Assembly: GCA_022820995.1 (NCBI GenBank)
Contig: JAJEEM010000045.1
Location: 1-64,000 of the forward strand
Direction: 5' to 3'
From: Gemmatimonadota bacterium
GTDB taxonomy: Bacteria; Gemmatimonadota; Gemmatimonadetes; Palauibacterales; Palauibacteraceae
Length of the DNA: 64,000 nucleotides
A program made the translations under genes and the position numbers. Shown in pieces: positions 48,530 to 57,846 of this stretch (positions are counted from its first letter, which is position 1; each line of letters starts with the position of its first letter). The notes beneath the pieces are model-generated. The model did not search any database, had not been told where the DNA came from, and saw only the letters and a list, made by a program, of their open reading frames with translations.

Positions 48530-50164
48530 ATGACGAAATTGCGCCGCACCAGCGCATGGGTCGCCGTACTCCTCGCCGCCTGTGATGGCGGTGCGACGGT
48601 CCCGTCCCCCCCTCCCGCGGCGCCACCACCACCGCCGCCGCCGCCCCTCGCGGCAAGCGTGGTCATCGAGACACGCAAGATCCTCATCGATTACCTGAGC
48701 GACGTAGAGCTGGATCTGAACGAATGGGTGCGCACGGACACCCTGATCATCCGTCCCGGCCTCACATCCCCGGTCATCCGCGTCACGGCCAGACATGAAG
48801 ACGGGAGCCGGGTTACCGCTGCGGAACCCATCGTCAGGTTCTCGACGGGCACCAATGAGGTCACGTATCGGACGCTCGTCGGTGACAGTCTGAGACAGAT
48901 ATGGCTCCAGCGGGAAAGCTCCGAGTACTGGACCATCTTTGGCCAGGAAACGCCCACCGAGGCGCAGGTTCTCACGGCTGTCGCGAGGCTGGGGACCGCG
49001 GCCGACAGCCTCGTGGTGATCCTCCCGACCGCGTTGGATACGGTCGCGGCTCCAGGGACACGGCCTGAAGGCGTCACCCTGGACGCCGTGGGGGAGCGCG
49101 TGTCCACGCCGCTCGACTGGTTCACCTCGCGCGCGGGGGCCGATATCTCCTACGAGTTCCACGTGGACGAGACCCCGGAGGATGACGACACGGGTCCGGC
49201 GATTCTCGACGTCAGGCAGAACGAGAGCGGCGAGCTGGAGATCACGGCGGTTCGCCGCGGGAGACGGTACCTGCACTACCGGGCGCTGTCGTCCGCCTTC
49301 GAGATGAGCACGGGGCGGATGCTGACGGCCGTCGATGACTGCTACCCCCCGGAATTGGAGAGCCGCCCCGTCTACGACCGCGCCTCCACGGGGTTCCGGA
49401 TCGAGCTGGAGTACGAGGAGCCGGACGATTGGTCGCCGTGCGCGAGGGCCGTGTTCGATCACGCGGTCGGGTTCTACGAAGCCGCCCTGAAGGACAACAC
49501 CGAGCCGCCGGTGTTCCGGGTCCATGTGTTCGACGGGGTTGAGAGCTGCGGGGGTTACGCGTGCGGCGGGCCGATCGGGCCGCGCGTGGGCCGAAGGGAG
49601 GGCGAGGGATCCTACCACCCCGCCGGCGGAGTCTACTGGCCTACGGAGCGTCCATTCGCTCCGACGTTCGGCCGCGTCCCGGACAACTTCGACTACGAGG
49701 TGATGCTGCACGAACTCGGCCACGTGTTCGGCATCGGGACGTACTGGTACGCGGGCGACGTGCAGGTCGTGAACCTCCCGAGCAGCACGAGGAGAGTGGA
49801 TACCCATTTCCCGGGACCCAACGCCGTTGCCGCGTTCGATGCGGCCGGCGGGAGCGGCTACTCCGGCGGGAAGGTGCCGGTGACGAACGACCCCGCCGAA
49901 GATGCCGACGCGGGCGGGCATTGGCGGAGCGTGGTGTGCGGTGAGATCATGACCCGAGGCAACTGTCCGCCGCTCGAGCTGGAGTTGAACTTCGTTTCCG
50001 CCATCACCCTGGGTGCGATCGCCGATTTCGGATGGATCGTCGACATGTCCGTTGCCGAGGAGTTCACGCTCCCCGCCAGGGACATGGCCGCGTGGGTTCC
50101 GGCCGCCCCGGCCCGCCGTTACAGCGACATCATCATGCGGGTGGAGTCCCCGGACGGGCGCTGA
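48530..50164 (+). CDS. Exported leishmanolysin-like (M8-type) zinc metalloprotease lipoprotein
   Basis: 544 aa from ATG 48530 with GGGAGG upstream. Lipobox LLAAC (Cys18), then a Pro-run linker. Residues about 45-270 are beta-rich without a named domain. The protease part carries LHELGHVFGIGTYW (His394, Glu395, His398), followed about 65 residues later by GGHWRSVVCGEIMTR, which supplies a distant third His and the Met-turn region, as in leishmanolysin-type enzymes. The paired cysteines in CGGYACGG lie ahead of the site. It probably degrades proteins at the cell surface. Facing the DUF6644 operon, only 9 bp from its end. Confidence 0.78.
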   Translation: MTKLRRTSAWVAVLLAACDGGATVPSPPPAAPPPPPPPPLAASVVIETRKILIDYLSDVELDLNEWVRTDTLIIRPGLTSPVIRVTARHEDGSRVTAAEPIVRFSTGTNEVTYRTLVGDSLRQIWLQRESSEYWTIFGQETPTEAQVLTAVARLGTAADSLVVILPTALDTVAAPGTRPEGVTLDAVGERVSTPLDWFTSRAGADISYEFHVDETPEDDDTGPAILDVRQNESGELEITAVRRGRRYLHYRALSSAFEMSTGRMLTAVDDCYPPELESRPVYDRASTGFRIELEYEEPDDWSPCARAVFDHAVGFYEAALKDNTEPPVFRVHVFDGVESCGGYACGGPIGPRVGRREGEGSYHPAGGVYWPTERPFAPTFGRVPDNFDYEVMLHELGHVFGIGTYWYAGDVQVVNLPSSTRRVDTHFPGPNAVAAFDAAGGSGYSGGKVPVTNDPAEDADAGGHWRSVVCGEIMTRGNCPPLELELNFVSAITLGAIADFGWIVDMSVAEEFTLPARDMAAWVPAAPARRYSDIIMRVESPDGR

Positions 50165-50173
50165 GGGACCAGC

Positions 50174-50674
50174 TCAGGCCGAGAAGCCGATCCAGCGTCC
50201 CGCCGCGGCCACCGTGAACCAGAGTCCGAGGGAGACGAAGGCGATGAGCCGCGTGCGCCAATCCGCCCGTTCCGGGGCCGCGACGACCAACCACCTGCGG
50301 GCTCCGAAGGTGAAGCCGAGCGCAAACGGGAGCGAGATCATCTTCACCCAGAAAGACGTGTTGTAGTAGCACTTCACGGCTTCCGAGAGGAACAGCGGGA
50401 CCCCGGTCAGGAACATCAGCGCCACCCCGGCCACCAGCCACGGATGCGCGTGCCGCACGACGCCCGCGATCGGCTGCCGCGTGAGCCCGGTGCCCCAGAG
50501 CCGGAGGTCCGCGAGGAGCACCGCGCCGCCGAGCAACCCCAGCCCCAGCAGGTGGACCGCTTCGATGATGGGGAACGCCCAGATCGACTCGCGCACTACG
50601 GTGCCGAGCGCCGTGTTCTCCATTCGCTCGAAGAACGGGAGCCACGCTTCCGGCGCGAACTGACGCCCTCCCAT
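50174..50674 (-). CDS. DUF6644-type four-helix membrane protein, copy 2
   Basis: 166 aa. Hydrophobic segments include WAFPIIEAVHLLGLGLLGGA, LVAGVALMFLTGVPLFLSEA, MISLPFALGFTF and LIAFVSLGLWFTVAAAG. Conserved His in EAVHLLG and RHAHPW could bind haem. ATG 50674 overlaps the stop of the paralogous upstream gene by one base, which decides the start. The family is unassigned but looks like a small membrane cytochrome. It is the last gene of the operon that begins with the monoheme cytochrome at 51720. Confidence 0.8.
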   Translation of the reverse strand: MGGRQFAPEAWLPFFERMENTALGTVVRESIWAFPIIEAVHLLGLGLLGGAVLLADLRLWGTGLTRQPIAGVVRHAHPWLVAGVALMFLTGVPLFLSEAVKCYYNTSFWVKMISLPFALGFTFGARRWLVVAAPERADWRTRLIAFVSLGLWFTVAAAGRWIGFSA

Positions 50675-51228
50675 CAATCCCCCACGACGGGACAACCCGC
50701 CGCCCAGTTCACCCAGCCCGGCTGCCCGGGGATGTCACAGTCGAACCAGTTGTAGGCGATGAGGCGGCCCGCCACGATGATGAGCGCCCACGCCGCGAGC
50801 GAAACGGCGCCCGCCGCCCTCGCGCGCCCCGGCAGGACGGGCAGGCGTTCCCACTCCACGACGCGGCGGTGGATCCCCCGGTGAAAGAGGAAGGCGTTGA
50901 GTCCCGCCACGACGAACAGCAGCACCTTCAGTCTGAAGAAGATGTTGTGGTAGTAGCGGACCGGGTTCGAGTAGAAGATGAGAAGCCCCGTGACGACCAT
51001 GACCGTGAATCCGATCCGGGTCCACGGGAGGAGCCGGCCGGTGACCTCCGAGACGGGCACGCGCCGCATCGTCCAGCCCATCAGCCGGAGGTCGTTCATC
51101 ATCACGGTGCCGAAGAAGAGGGCGACGGCGAGGACGTGGGAGGACTCGATGAGCGGCCACGCGAGGGTTGATTCCAGCAGGGCGACGCTCCAGGGGGTGT
51201 TCCCCAGCCACTCGAGAAACCGTTCCAT
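50674..51228 (-). CDS. DUF6644-type four-helix membrane protein, copy 1
   Basis: 184 aa from ATG 51228. Helices: LAWPLIESSHVLAVALFFGT, IGFTVMVVTGLLIFYSNPVR, LKVLLFVVAGLNAFLFHRGI and GAVSLAAWALIIVAGRL. It aligns with the downstream gene by eye (WPLIESSHVL versus FPIIEAVHLL; FYSNPVRYYHNIFFRLK versus FLSEAVKCYYNTSFWVK), so they are duplicates, possibly forming a heterodimer. A C-terminal tail with two cysteines (WFDCDIPGQPGW; GCPVVGD) is specific to this copy. Starts 12 bp after the monoheme cytochrome gene. Confidence 0.82.
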   Translation of the reverse strand: MERFLEWLGNTPWSVALLESTLAWPLIESSHVLAVALFFGTVMMNDLRLMGWTMRRVPVSEVTGRLLPWTRIGFTVMVVTGLLIFYSNPVRYYHNIFFRLKVLLFVVAGLNAFLFHRGIHRRVVEWERLPVLPGRARAAGAVSLAAWALIIVAGRLIAYNWFDCDIPGQPGWVNWAAGCPVVGD

Positions 51229-51240
51229 GAGCCGGCGCGG

Positions 51241-51720
51241 CTAGTTGCCGTCTCGGCTGTGGGGGTCGCTCGGTCTGAGCGTCTCCACCGCGTACCGGGC
51301 GTGGCAGTCGCGGCAGGCGTAGTAGACCTCCGCGCCGGCGTCGAACACGGCGTCCGGGCTGCGGCGGTCCACCGCGTCCAGCGCCAGGCGGCCCGTCTCG
51401 ATCATCGTCCGCGAGTGGGCCATCCAGTCACCCCGGTCGCGCGCACGGCCGTCCATCATCATCAGGTTGCCGGATTCCGCGAGGATGAAGGCGGCGTTGC
51501 GGAGCGTGGTCCAGTCCTCCTCGGTCAGAGGCCGAAACTGGTGCACGCCCTCCTCGGTGAGGACCTCGCCCACGCCGTCCCAGTAGGCCTCGGCGGCGGG
51601 TTCGAGCACGGAGACCATCAGTTCCTGCACGTCGGCGACGGGGACCGGCCGCTCCGGCGCCTCCCCGGTGCACGCCGCGGCGGACCATAGGACGAGGAGC
51701 GGCAGCCTGGAGTTCTTCAT
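51241..51720 (-). CDS. Monoheme c-type cytochrome lipoprotein (c556-like)
   Basis: 159 aa from ATG 51720. Lipobox SAAAC (Cys17). A four-helix-like region (VQELMVSVLEPAAEAYW; EEDWTTLRNAAFILAESGNL; WMAHSRTMIETGRLALDAV) is followed by the single haem motif CRDCH in YYACRDCHARYAVE near the C-terminus, as in cytochrome c556/c' types. It would carry electrons in the periplasm, perhaps to or from the two DUF6644 membrane proteins that follow on the same strand. Confidence 0.82.
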   Translation of the reverse strand: MKNSRLPLLVLWSAAACTGEAPERPVPVADVQELMVSVLEPAAEAYWDGVGEVLTEEGVHQFRPLTEEDWTTLRNAAFILAESGNLMMMDGRARDRGDWMAHSRTMIETGRLALDAVDRRSPDAVFDAGAEVYYACRDCHARYAVETLRPSDPHSRDGN

Positions 51721-51755
51721 CGCCGGAGAACCTATTCGGGCCGCGCGGACTCGCG

Positions 51756-52856
51756 CTACGAACCCGAAGTGCGGCCGACGTCCGAGTCCCGCCACGCCTG
51801 GTCGGCGGGTTCGTCCGGGTCGGAGCGCAGGAACCGGACAAGCTCCGCGTGGAAGACGTCAGGAATCTCGAACTGGGGCGAGTGGCCGACCTCCGGGAAG
51901 ATCACGAGTTCGGCGTTCCGCAGTTGCTCGGCGACGTTCCGCGCGAGCGCCGGATAGTCGGCCACGAGGCGGTCCTCCGCACCGCCGATGACGAGCGCCT
52001 TCGTCGCGATGTGCTGCCACTCGTAGACCACGGGATCCTCGTACAGGATCGCGCGCTGCGCGGCCCGCACCCGCGCCATGCGCGGCCAGTCTCCGCTCAG
52101 CGTGAGGCCGTATTGGACCTTCACCCACTCGAGGTACTCCGGCCGCCACCCGTTCGGGTAGTAGCGCATGTGTCCTCGGAGCACCGACTCGTACGTCGTC
52201 CCGTTGAGGACGGACTCGTACGTCTCCGCGGGGTCCGTCCACGCCCGCCCCGGCCGCGAATCCGTGAGGCCGATCTGGTTCACCATGGCCACGTGCGTCG
52301 TCGCCTCCGGGTAGGTCGACGCGAACCGGGTCGCGACCATGCCGCCCATCGAGTGCCCCACGATCGCGGCGCGTTCGATCCCCAGCGCATCCAACAGCCG
52401 TTTCGCGTTCCTCGCCGGGATGTGGAGGTTGTAGTGTATGTCGGGTTTCGAGGAGCGCCCGAAACCCAGCCGGTCGATCGCGATCACCCGAAATCCCTCG
52501 TTCCGCAGCGCCTCGATCGTGGGCCGGAATCCCCCCGCGAAGAAGTTCATCCCGTGGAAGAGGACGACCGTCCGCCCGTTCGTGGAGCCGGCCGGAGCCA
52601 CATCCATGTAGGCGAGTCGATACGGGTCGCCATAGACCTCCACCTCGAGATATGACACGGGGTGCGGATACGGGACGTTGCTGTAGTCGATGGCCGTCGC
52701 CTCCCAGTCGGCCGGCGGCTCCGCGGGCGGCTCGGTCTGCGCCGAGACCGGTGCGGCGACCGTCACGACAGTCACGGCGGCCAGGAGCCAGCGGCCCCGC
52801 CGCGCGTCGACTCCGCGCGCCTGCCGACGAAAACCGGGATGGCGGGCATTCGACAT
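51756..52856 (-). CDS. Exported alpha/beta-hydrolase
   Basis: 366 aa from ATG 52856, with GGAAGGAGGATC directly upstream. Signal peptide ends near APVSAQ. Oxyanion strand VVLFHGMNFFAGGF, nucleophile elbow AAIVGHSMGGMVA, acid in VIGGAEDRLVADY and His in FPEVGHSPQFEIP complete the triad. Sequence features (GFRVIAIDRLGFGRSSKP) match the epoxide-hydrolase/haloperoxidase-type group, but no substrate can be assigned. It is 35 bp upstream of the cytochrome gene on the same strand and divergent from the M28 peptidase. Confidence 0.88.
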   Translation of the reverse strand: MSNARHPGFRRQARGVDARRGRWLLAAVTVVTVAAPVSAQTEPPAEPPADWEATAIDYSNVPYPHPVSYLEVEVYGDPYRLAYMDVAPAGSTNGRTVVLFHGMNFFAGGFRPTIEALRNEGFRVIAIDRLGFGRSSKPDIHYNLHIPARNAKRLLDALGIERAAIVGHSMGGMVATRFASTYPEATTHVAMVNQIGLTDSRPGRAWTDPAETYESVLNGTTYESVLRGHMRYYPNGWRPEYLEWVKVQYGLTLSGDWPRMARVRAAQRAILYEDPVVYEWQHIATKALVIGGAEDRLVADYPALARNVAEQLRNAELVIFPEVGHSPQFEIPDVFHAELVRFLRSDPDEPADQAWRDSDVGRTSGS

Positions 52857-52974
52857 GGCGATCCTCCTTCCGGACGGTTGCGGTCCCTCCGGAGCGAACC
52901 TACGGTGCGCAACACCGGCTGTCCCCTCAACGCCGGGCCGCGACCCGGCTCGGCGCCGCTCCCGGGAGGTGTCC

Positions 52975-54258
52975 ATGCGCACGCATACCTTCACTTCGCT
53001 CGGCGTCACCGCCATCGCCTTCCTGCTCGGGGCCGCCCCGTCCGGCCTGCGGGCGCAGGAGGCCCCGGCGCAGGAAGATCCGGTCGCGACCCTCGCCGCC
53101 CGGCTGACGCTCGACGACTACAAGACGACGCTCAAGGGCTTGACGCAGTTCGGCGACCGGCGCCAGGGAACGCAACGCAACCGGGACGCCGTCGACTGGA
53201 TCGAGGAGCGGCTTCAGGAGTTCGGCTGCACGAACACCGAGCGCGTCTTCTACACGTATCCGCCCCCGCCTCCGCCGGATGCGGCCCCTCGCAGGACGGC
53301 ACGCGGCGGCGGCGCCGCCCGCCGCCGCCCCGCCCCGAACGAGGGAGACCTCACCACGTCCACGGGAGGACGCGTGGGGCGGCGCGGCCCCGGCTCGGGC
53401 GGGAGCACGATCTTCGGCTACCGCGCCCGCACCGGCGTGAACCGCGACCTCATGGCGCAACCCGACGAGCGCATCCGCGAACTCAACCGCGAGGAACCCG
53501 TCGACGGCGAGCGGTCCCAGGTCTACTGCACGAAGGTGGGGACGACGCGCCCCGACGAGATGTACATCCTCGGCGCCCACATGGACGGTCACGGCGTGAA
53601 CGAGGCCGTGAACGACGACGGCTCCGGCACCGCGCTCGTCATGGAACTCGCGCGCATCTTCAGCGCACCCGATGTCCGGACCGAGCGCTCGATCCGCTTC
53701 GTCCTGTGGAACAACGAAGAGACGGGCCTGAACGGCGCCCGCGCCTACGTCGCGCAGCGCCGGGCCCTCCAGGGGATCGAGGATCCGCCGGGCACCGGCC
53801 GGTATCCCGAACCGCGATGGATGGGGATGGTCCAGCACGACATGATGCTTTGGGACCACGGCGCGCCTGGTCCCGACGGCCTCGTGAGCCGGGACCAGCG
53901 GCCCGAGGCGGACGTGAACATCGAGTTCCAGTCCAATTCCGAGCGGGCGGACGACTCGATGAAGCTCGCATTCTTCTTCAAGGCCGCGAACGAGGACTAC
54001 GCGACGGACTACCCGGCCGCGGTCGGGCCCCACATGACGAACACCGATTCCACGCCGTTCATGGACATCGTCCCGGCGATCAGCTTGCGCGAGAACGAGC
54101 GGGGCGCGCAGGTCGGCGCCGGGTGGGACCCGAACTGGCACCAGCCGACGGACGTGTGGACGACCTACACGGACGATGACTTCCGGCTCGGCCTCAACGC
54201 CGCGCAGACGACGCTCGCCGCGATCGCGCAGCTGACCGGCGCCAGACTCGACAACTGA
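52975..54258 (+). CDS. Exported M28 family zinc peptidase
   Basis: 427 aa from ATG 52975, with GGGAGGTGTCC in front. Signal peptide ends near SGLRAQ. The co-catalytic zinc site is visible: His202 and Asp204 in LGAHMDGHG, Asp214/Asp215 in VNDDGSGTA, the Glu pair in WNNEETGLNGA (248-249), a later Asp in VQHDMMLWD and a C-terminal His in WHQPTDVW. An inserted Pro/Arg/Gly-rich stretch (about 95-150) is unusual and may be a flexible loop. M28 enzymes are aminopeptidases or carboxypeptidases. Convergent with the cyclophilin gene. Confidence 0.9.
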   Translation: MRTHTFTSLGVTAIAFLLGAAPSGLRAQEAPAQEDPVATLAARLTLDDYKTTLKGLTQFGDRRQGTQRNRDAVDWIEERLQEFGCTNTERVFYTYPPPPPPDAAPRRTARGGGAARRRPAPNEGDLTTSTGGRVGRRGPGSGGSTIFGYRARTGVNRDLMAQPDERIRELNREEPVDGERSQVYCTKVGTTRPDEMYILGAHMDGHGVNEAVNDDGSGTALVMELARIFSAPDVRTERSIRFVLWNNEETGLNGARAYVAQRRALQGIEDPPGTGRYPEPRWMGMVQHDMMLWDHGAPGPDGLVSRDQRPEADVNIEFQSNSERADDSMKLAFFFKAANEDYATDYPAAVGPHMTNTDSTPFMDIVPAISLRENERGAQVGAGWDPNWHQPTDVWTTYTDDDFRLGLNAAQTTLAAIAQLTGARLDN

Positions 54259-54294
54259 CCGGTCGGGGGGCTGCCGACATCTCCGGCGGCTCGG

Positions 54295-54900
54295 TCACTC
54301 CTTGCGATAGACCCTTGCGATCCGCACGGGCGGGGTCAGTTGCTGCGCTTCGTACGGCGCCTGGTGGATCGCGCGTACCACGTCCATGCCCGCCACCACT
54401 CTCCCGAAGGCGGCGAAGCCCTGGCCGTCCGGGTTGCGCATGCCGCCGAAATCGAGCGACGGCTGGTCGCCGATGCAGATGAAGAAGCTGTGCGTGGCGG
54501 TGTCGGGGCCGCTGCGGCCCATCGAGACGGCCCCGTCCCCGTGCAGGAGGCCCGTCTCGGACGTGCGTTCAAGCGGGATGGGCGGGAACGATGCAGCTTC
54601 CAGGTCCGGATTACGCCCGCCCTGCACGACCGCGATTCTGACGGAGTCGTCGGGCTGGTTGTCCGCGTGCACCGTCCGGAAGAACGTGCCGCCGTCGTAG
54701 TACCCGCCGTCCACGTAGCGGAGGAAGTTCGCCGCCGTGATGGGAGCCGCGTCGATGTCCACTTCGAGTTCGAAGGAGTCCATCCCGGTCTCGACGACGA
54801 CCCGGACGGGGTCGCCGGCCTCCGGTGCGGCGACCACGAACCCGGTCGTCCCGAGGCCGAGTGGGACAACGATCGCCGCGATCGCCCGGCGAGTGTTCAC
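54295..54900 (-). CDS. Exported cyclophilin-type peptidyl-prolyl isomerase
   Basis: 201 aa from GTG 54900, preceded by GAGGAGACGAGC; no ATG lies nearer. N-terminal signal segment (AIAAIVVPLGLGTTGFVVAA). The cyclophilin domain shows YYDGGTFFRTVH, VVQGGRNPD, GAVSMGRSGPDTATHSFFIC and FGRVVAGMDVVRAIH. It would catalyse prolyl isomerisation during folding of exported proteins. Divergent from the Gfo/Idh/MocA operon, 103 bp away. Confidence 0.9.
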   Translation of the reverse strand: MNTRRAIAAIVVPLGLGTTGFVVAAPEAGDPVRVVVETGMDSFELEVDIDAAPITAANFLRYVDGGYYDGGTFFRTVHADNQPDDSVRIAVVQGGRNPDLEAASFPPIPLERTSETGLLHGDGAVSMGRSGPDTATHSFFICIGDQPSLDFGGMRNPDGQGFAAFGRVVAGMDVVRAIHQAPYEAQQLTPPVRIARVYRKE

Positions 54901-55003
54901 GCTCGTCTCCTCTCTTTGCTGACCTGATCCGCACAACCTTACGTTTTCGAACCGACCCCGGGCGACCTCGCCCTCGAACCGACTGCATGAGCGTGCACCC
55001 GAC

Positions 55004-56443
55004 ATGAGCGAAGAAAAGAGAGAACCCGACCGCGGGTCGTCCACCGACCGCGGATCGTCCACCGGCCGCGACCGCAGGAGTTTCGTCAAGTCCGTGGCCG
55101 CCGGCTCCGTGCTGGCCGCCGGCGCGCCGTCGCTTCTGGCCGGCGCCGAGTCCGGCCCGCGGAGCGGTCCCGCCGTCCGCCGCACACTCACGCGGGAGCC
55201 CGAAGCCCGCCGCGCGGCGCCTTCCGACGACATCGGGCTGGCCGTCATCGGGGCCGGCGGGATGGGCATGGCGGACGTCTCGACGGCCCTCCGCATCCCG
55301 GGCGTGCGGATGGTGGCCGCCTGCGATGTGTTCGACGGCCGGCTCGACGCCGCGCGAGAGCGGCACGGGGACATCGTCACGACCCGCGACTACCGGGAAG
55401 TCCTCGCCCGCGACGATGTGGACGCCGTCATCGTGGGGACCCCCGACCACTGGCATCAACCGATCTCGGTCGACGCGCTTCGCGCCGGGAAGGCCGTCTA
55501 CTGCGAGAAGCCGATGGTGCACCGGATCGAGGAGGGACACGACCTCATCCGCGCCGAGCAGGAGTCCGGGTCTGTCTTCCAGGTCGGAAGCCAGGGGATG
55601 AGTTCGCTCGGCAACGAGAAGGCGAAGGAACTGTACGAGGAGGGGGCGATCGGCGAACTCAACTACGCCGAGGGCTTCTGGGCCCGCAACGACCCGATCG
55701 GCGCGTGGCAGTACCCCATCCCGGCCGCCGCCTCCGAAGAGACGGTCGACTGGAAGGGCTTTCTCGGACCCGCGCCCGACCGGCCCTACGACCCGCTGCG
55801 CATTTTCCGCTGGCGCAACTACCGCGACTACGGGACGGGCGTCGCGGGCGACCTCTTCGTCCACCTCTTCTCCAGCCTCCACTTCGTCGTGAGTTCGCGC
55901 GGACCCACCCGGGTCCAGGCTGCGGGCGGGCTGCGCTACTGGAAGGACGGACGCGAGGTGCCCGATGTGCTCCTGGGCGTGTTCGACTACCCGGAGACGG
56001 AAACGCACCCGGGGTTCAACCTCTCCCTGCGCGTGAACTTCGTGGACGGGACCTCGGGCAGCACCTTCCTGCGCCTCGTGGGGAGCGAGGGAGCGATGGA
56101 TGTAACATGGACCGAGGTCATCCTCCGCAAGAACGTGGCCGTGGACCCGATGGACGCCTTCTCGCAGGAGAAGATGGCCGAGGCGGCCGCGTCGGCGGAC
56201 GGGCTCCCGCCGAGGGTCCGGATGCTTCCCCCGGCCGAGGTCCGGTACGAAGTCGAGCGCGGGTATCGCGGGGCGCACGTCGACCACTTCTTCAACTGGT
56301 TCGAGGCGATACGCGGCGGCCCTCCCGTGCGTGAGGACGCGACCTTCGGGCTGCGCGCGGCCGCCCCGGCGCTGGCCTGCAACCTTTCCCACTTCGAGGA
56401 CCGCATCGTCCGCTGGGATCCCGACGCCATGAGGCTCATCTGA
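55004..56443 (+). CDS. Gfo/Idh/MocA family oxidoreductase with Tat signal
   Basis: 479 aa. The N-terminus has a twin-arginine motif (DRRSFVKSVAAGS), so it is exported folded with its cofactor. The Rossmann fold LAVIGAGGMGMADVSTAL is followed by VDAVIVGTPDHWHQPISVDA and the catalytic-lysine motif YCEKPMVHR, then the C-terminal sheet domain (VDHFFNWFEAIRGG). Such enzymes oxidise or reduce sugars and inositols with NAD(P). The stop overlaps the start of the DUF1080 gene (TGATG), the common pairing for sugar-derivative breakdown. Confidence 0.9.
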   Translation: MSEEKREPDRGSSTDRGSSTGRDRRSFVKSVAAGSVLAAGAPSLLAGAESGPRSGPAVRRTLTREPEARRAAPSDDIGLAVIGAGGMGMADVSTALRIPGVRMVAACDVFDGRLDAARERHGDIVTTRDYREVLARDDVDAVIVGTPDHWHQPISVDALRAGKAVYCEKPMVHRIEEGHDLIRAEQESGSVFQVGSQGMSSLGNEKAKELYEEGAIGELNYAEGFWARNDPIGAWQYPIPAAASEETVDWKGFLGPAPDRPYDPLRIFRWRNYRDYGTGVAGDLFVHLFSSLHFVVSSRGPTRVQAAGGLRYWKDGREVPDVLLGVFDYPETETHPGFNLSLRVNFVDGTSGSTFLRLVGSEGAMDVTWTEVILRKNVAVDPMDAFSQEKMAEAAASADGLPPRVRMLPPAEVRYEVERGYRGAHVDHFFNWFEAIRGGPPVREDATFGLRAAAPALACNLSHFEDRIVRWDPDAMRLI

Positions 56444-57846
56444 TGAGCGCCCCGAAACGACTCCGGCTCCGCGCCCCCCTCCCGCTTCGCACCCCCCTCC
56501 CGCTCCATGCCCCCCTCGGGGTCGCGCTGGCGGCGGGGCTGGCCCTCGGCTGCGCCCAGGCCCCCGAGGCCTCGCCGGACACGGGGGCGACGGACGCGGC
56601 GGAGACGTCATCCGCCGTCGCGCCCAACACCCTCACGGACGCGGAACGCGAGACCGGCTGGCGGCTGCTCTTCGACGGCGAGACGACGGCGGGCTGGCGC
56701 GGCTACGGGCAGGAGACGTTCCCCGACACGGGGTGGGCGGTGATCGACGGCGCGCTCGTCGTGGGGGCGACGGCCACGGATCCCGACGTGGCCATCGGCG
56801 GAGACATCGTCACGACCGAATCCTTCGCGGACTTCGATCTCAGGTTCGAATTCATGCTGTCGGAGGTGGCCAACAGCGGCGTCCTCTACCGCGTGATCGA
56901 GGAGGAGGACGCCGCGATCTGGTACAACGCGCCCGAATACCAGGTGCTCGACGACACGGCGTACATCGAGATGGACACGATGGACATGCACACGCACCTG
57001 ACGGGTGACAACTACGATCTCCACGCCTCGGGCGAGAAGACGCTGCGAGGACCCGGCGAGTGGAACGAGGGCCGGATCCGCGTCCAGAACAACCTCGTCG
57101 AGCACTGGCTCAACGGGACGAAGACGGTCGAATACGAACTGGGATCGCCCGAATGGGAGGCGCTCGTCGCGGCGAGCAAGTTCGCCCCGTATCCCCGCTA
57201 CGGGCGCGCCGCCTCCGGGCCGATCGGCCTCCAGGACCACGGACGCAACGTCTGGTTCCGCAACATCAGGATCCTGCCCCTCGAATCCGTCTCCCTCTTC
57301 AACGGCGAGGACCTCGACGGCTGGCGCGTGCACGGGACCGAACTGTGGTACGTGGAGGACGGAGAGCAGGGCGGGGAACTCGTGTGCGAGAGCGGCCCCG
57401 ACGCGGAGTACGGCTATCTCGCGACCGAGGCGACGTACCGCGACTTCGACCTCACCGTCGAGTTCATGCAGGAGGCGGACGGGAACAGCGGCGTCTTCCT
57501 GCGCTCGAGCGTGGAGGGGACCACCGTCAGCGGCTGGCAGGCCGAGGTCGCGCCCCCGGGCCTGTTCACCGGCGGGATCTACGAATCGTACGGCCGCGGC
57601 TGGCTCGTGCAGCCCGACCCGGAACTCGACGCCGCGCTCCGCATGGGCGACTGGAACACGATGCGGATCCGGGCCGAGGGCGACCGCGTCGCGACCTGGC
57701 TCAACGGCACGAAGATGGTGGACTTCGAGGACGAACAGATCGGCGCCGCCGATGGCTCGATCGCGCTCCAGATCCACGACGGCGGCGGCATCAAGGTCCG
57801 CTGGCGCAACCTCCGGCTCGTCGACCTGAGCGGATCGAGGCCGTGA
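56443..57846 (+). CDS. Lipoprotein with two DUF1080 (3-keto-disaccharide hydrolase-like) domains
   Basis: 467 aa, lipobox LALGC (Cys37) after a Pro/Leu-repeat n-region. Two concanavalin-like jelly-roll DUF1080 domains: about 70-275 (WRLLFDGETTAGWRGYG; FEFMLSEVANSGVLYR; HWLNGTKTVEYEL) and about 285-462 (VSLFNGEDLDGWRVHG; FMQEADGNSGVFLRS; TWLNGTKMVDFED). Members are linked to hydrolysis of 3-keto-glycosides, acting after Gfo/Idh/MocA oxidation, which matches the preceding gene. The stop overlaps the next start by 4 nt (GTGA). Confidence 0.88.
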   Translation: MSAPKRLRLRAPLPLRTPLPLHAPLGVALAAGLALGCAQAPEASPDTGATDAAETSSAVAPNTLTDAERETGWRLLFDGETTAGWRGYGQETFPDTGWAVIDGALVVGATATDPDVAIGGDIVTTESFADFDLRFEFMLSEVANSGVLYRVIEEEDAAIWYNAPEYQVLDDTAYIEMDTMDMHTHLTGDNYDLHASGEKTLRGPGEWNEGRIRVQNNLVEHWLNGTKTVEYELGSPEWEALVAASKFAPYPRYGRAASGPIGLQDHGRNVWFRNIRILPLESVSLFNGEDLDGWRVHGTELWYVEDGEQGGELVCESGPDAEYGYLATEATYRDFDLTVEFMQEADGNSGVFLRSSVEGTTVSGWQAEVAPPGLFTGGIYESYGRGWLVQPDPELDAALRMGDWNTMRIRAEGDRVATWLNGTKMVDFEDEQIGAADGSIALQIHDGGGIKVRWRNLRLVDLSGSRP

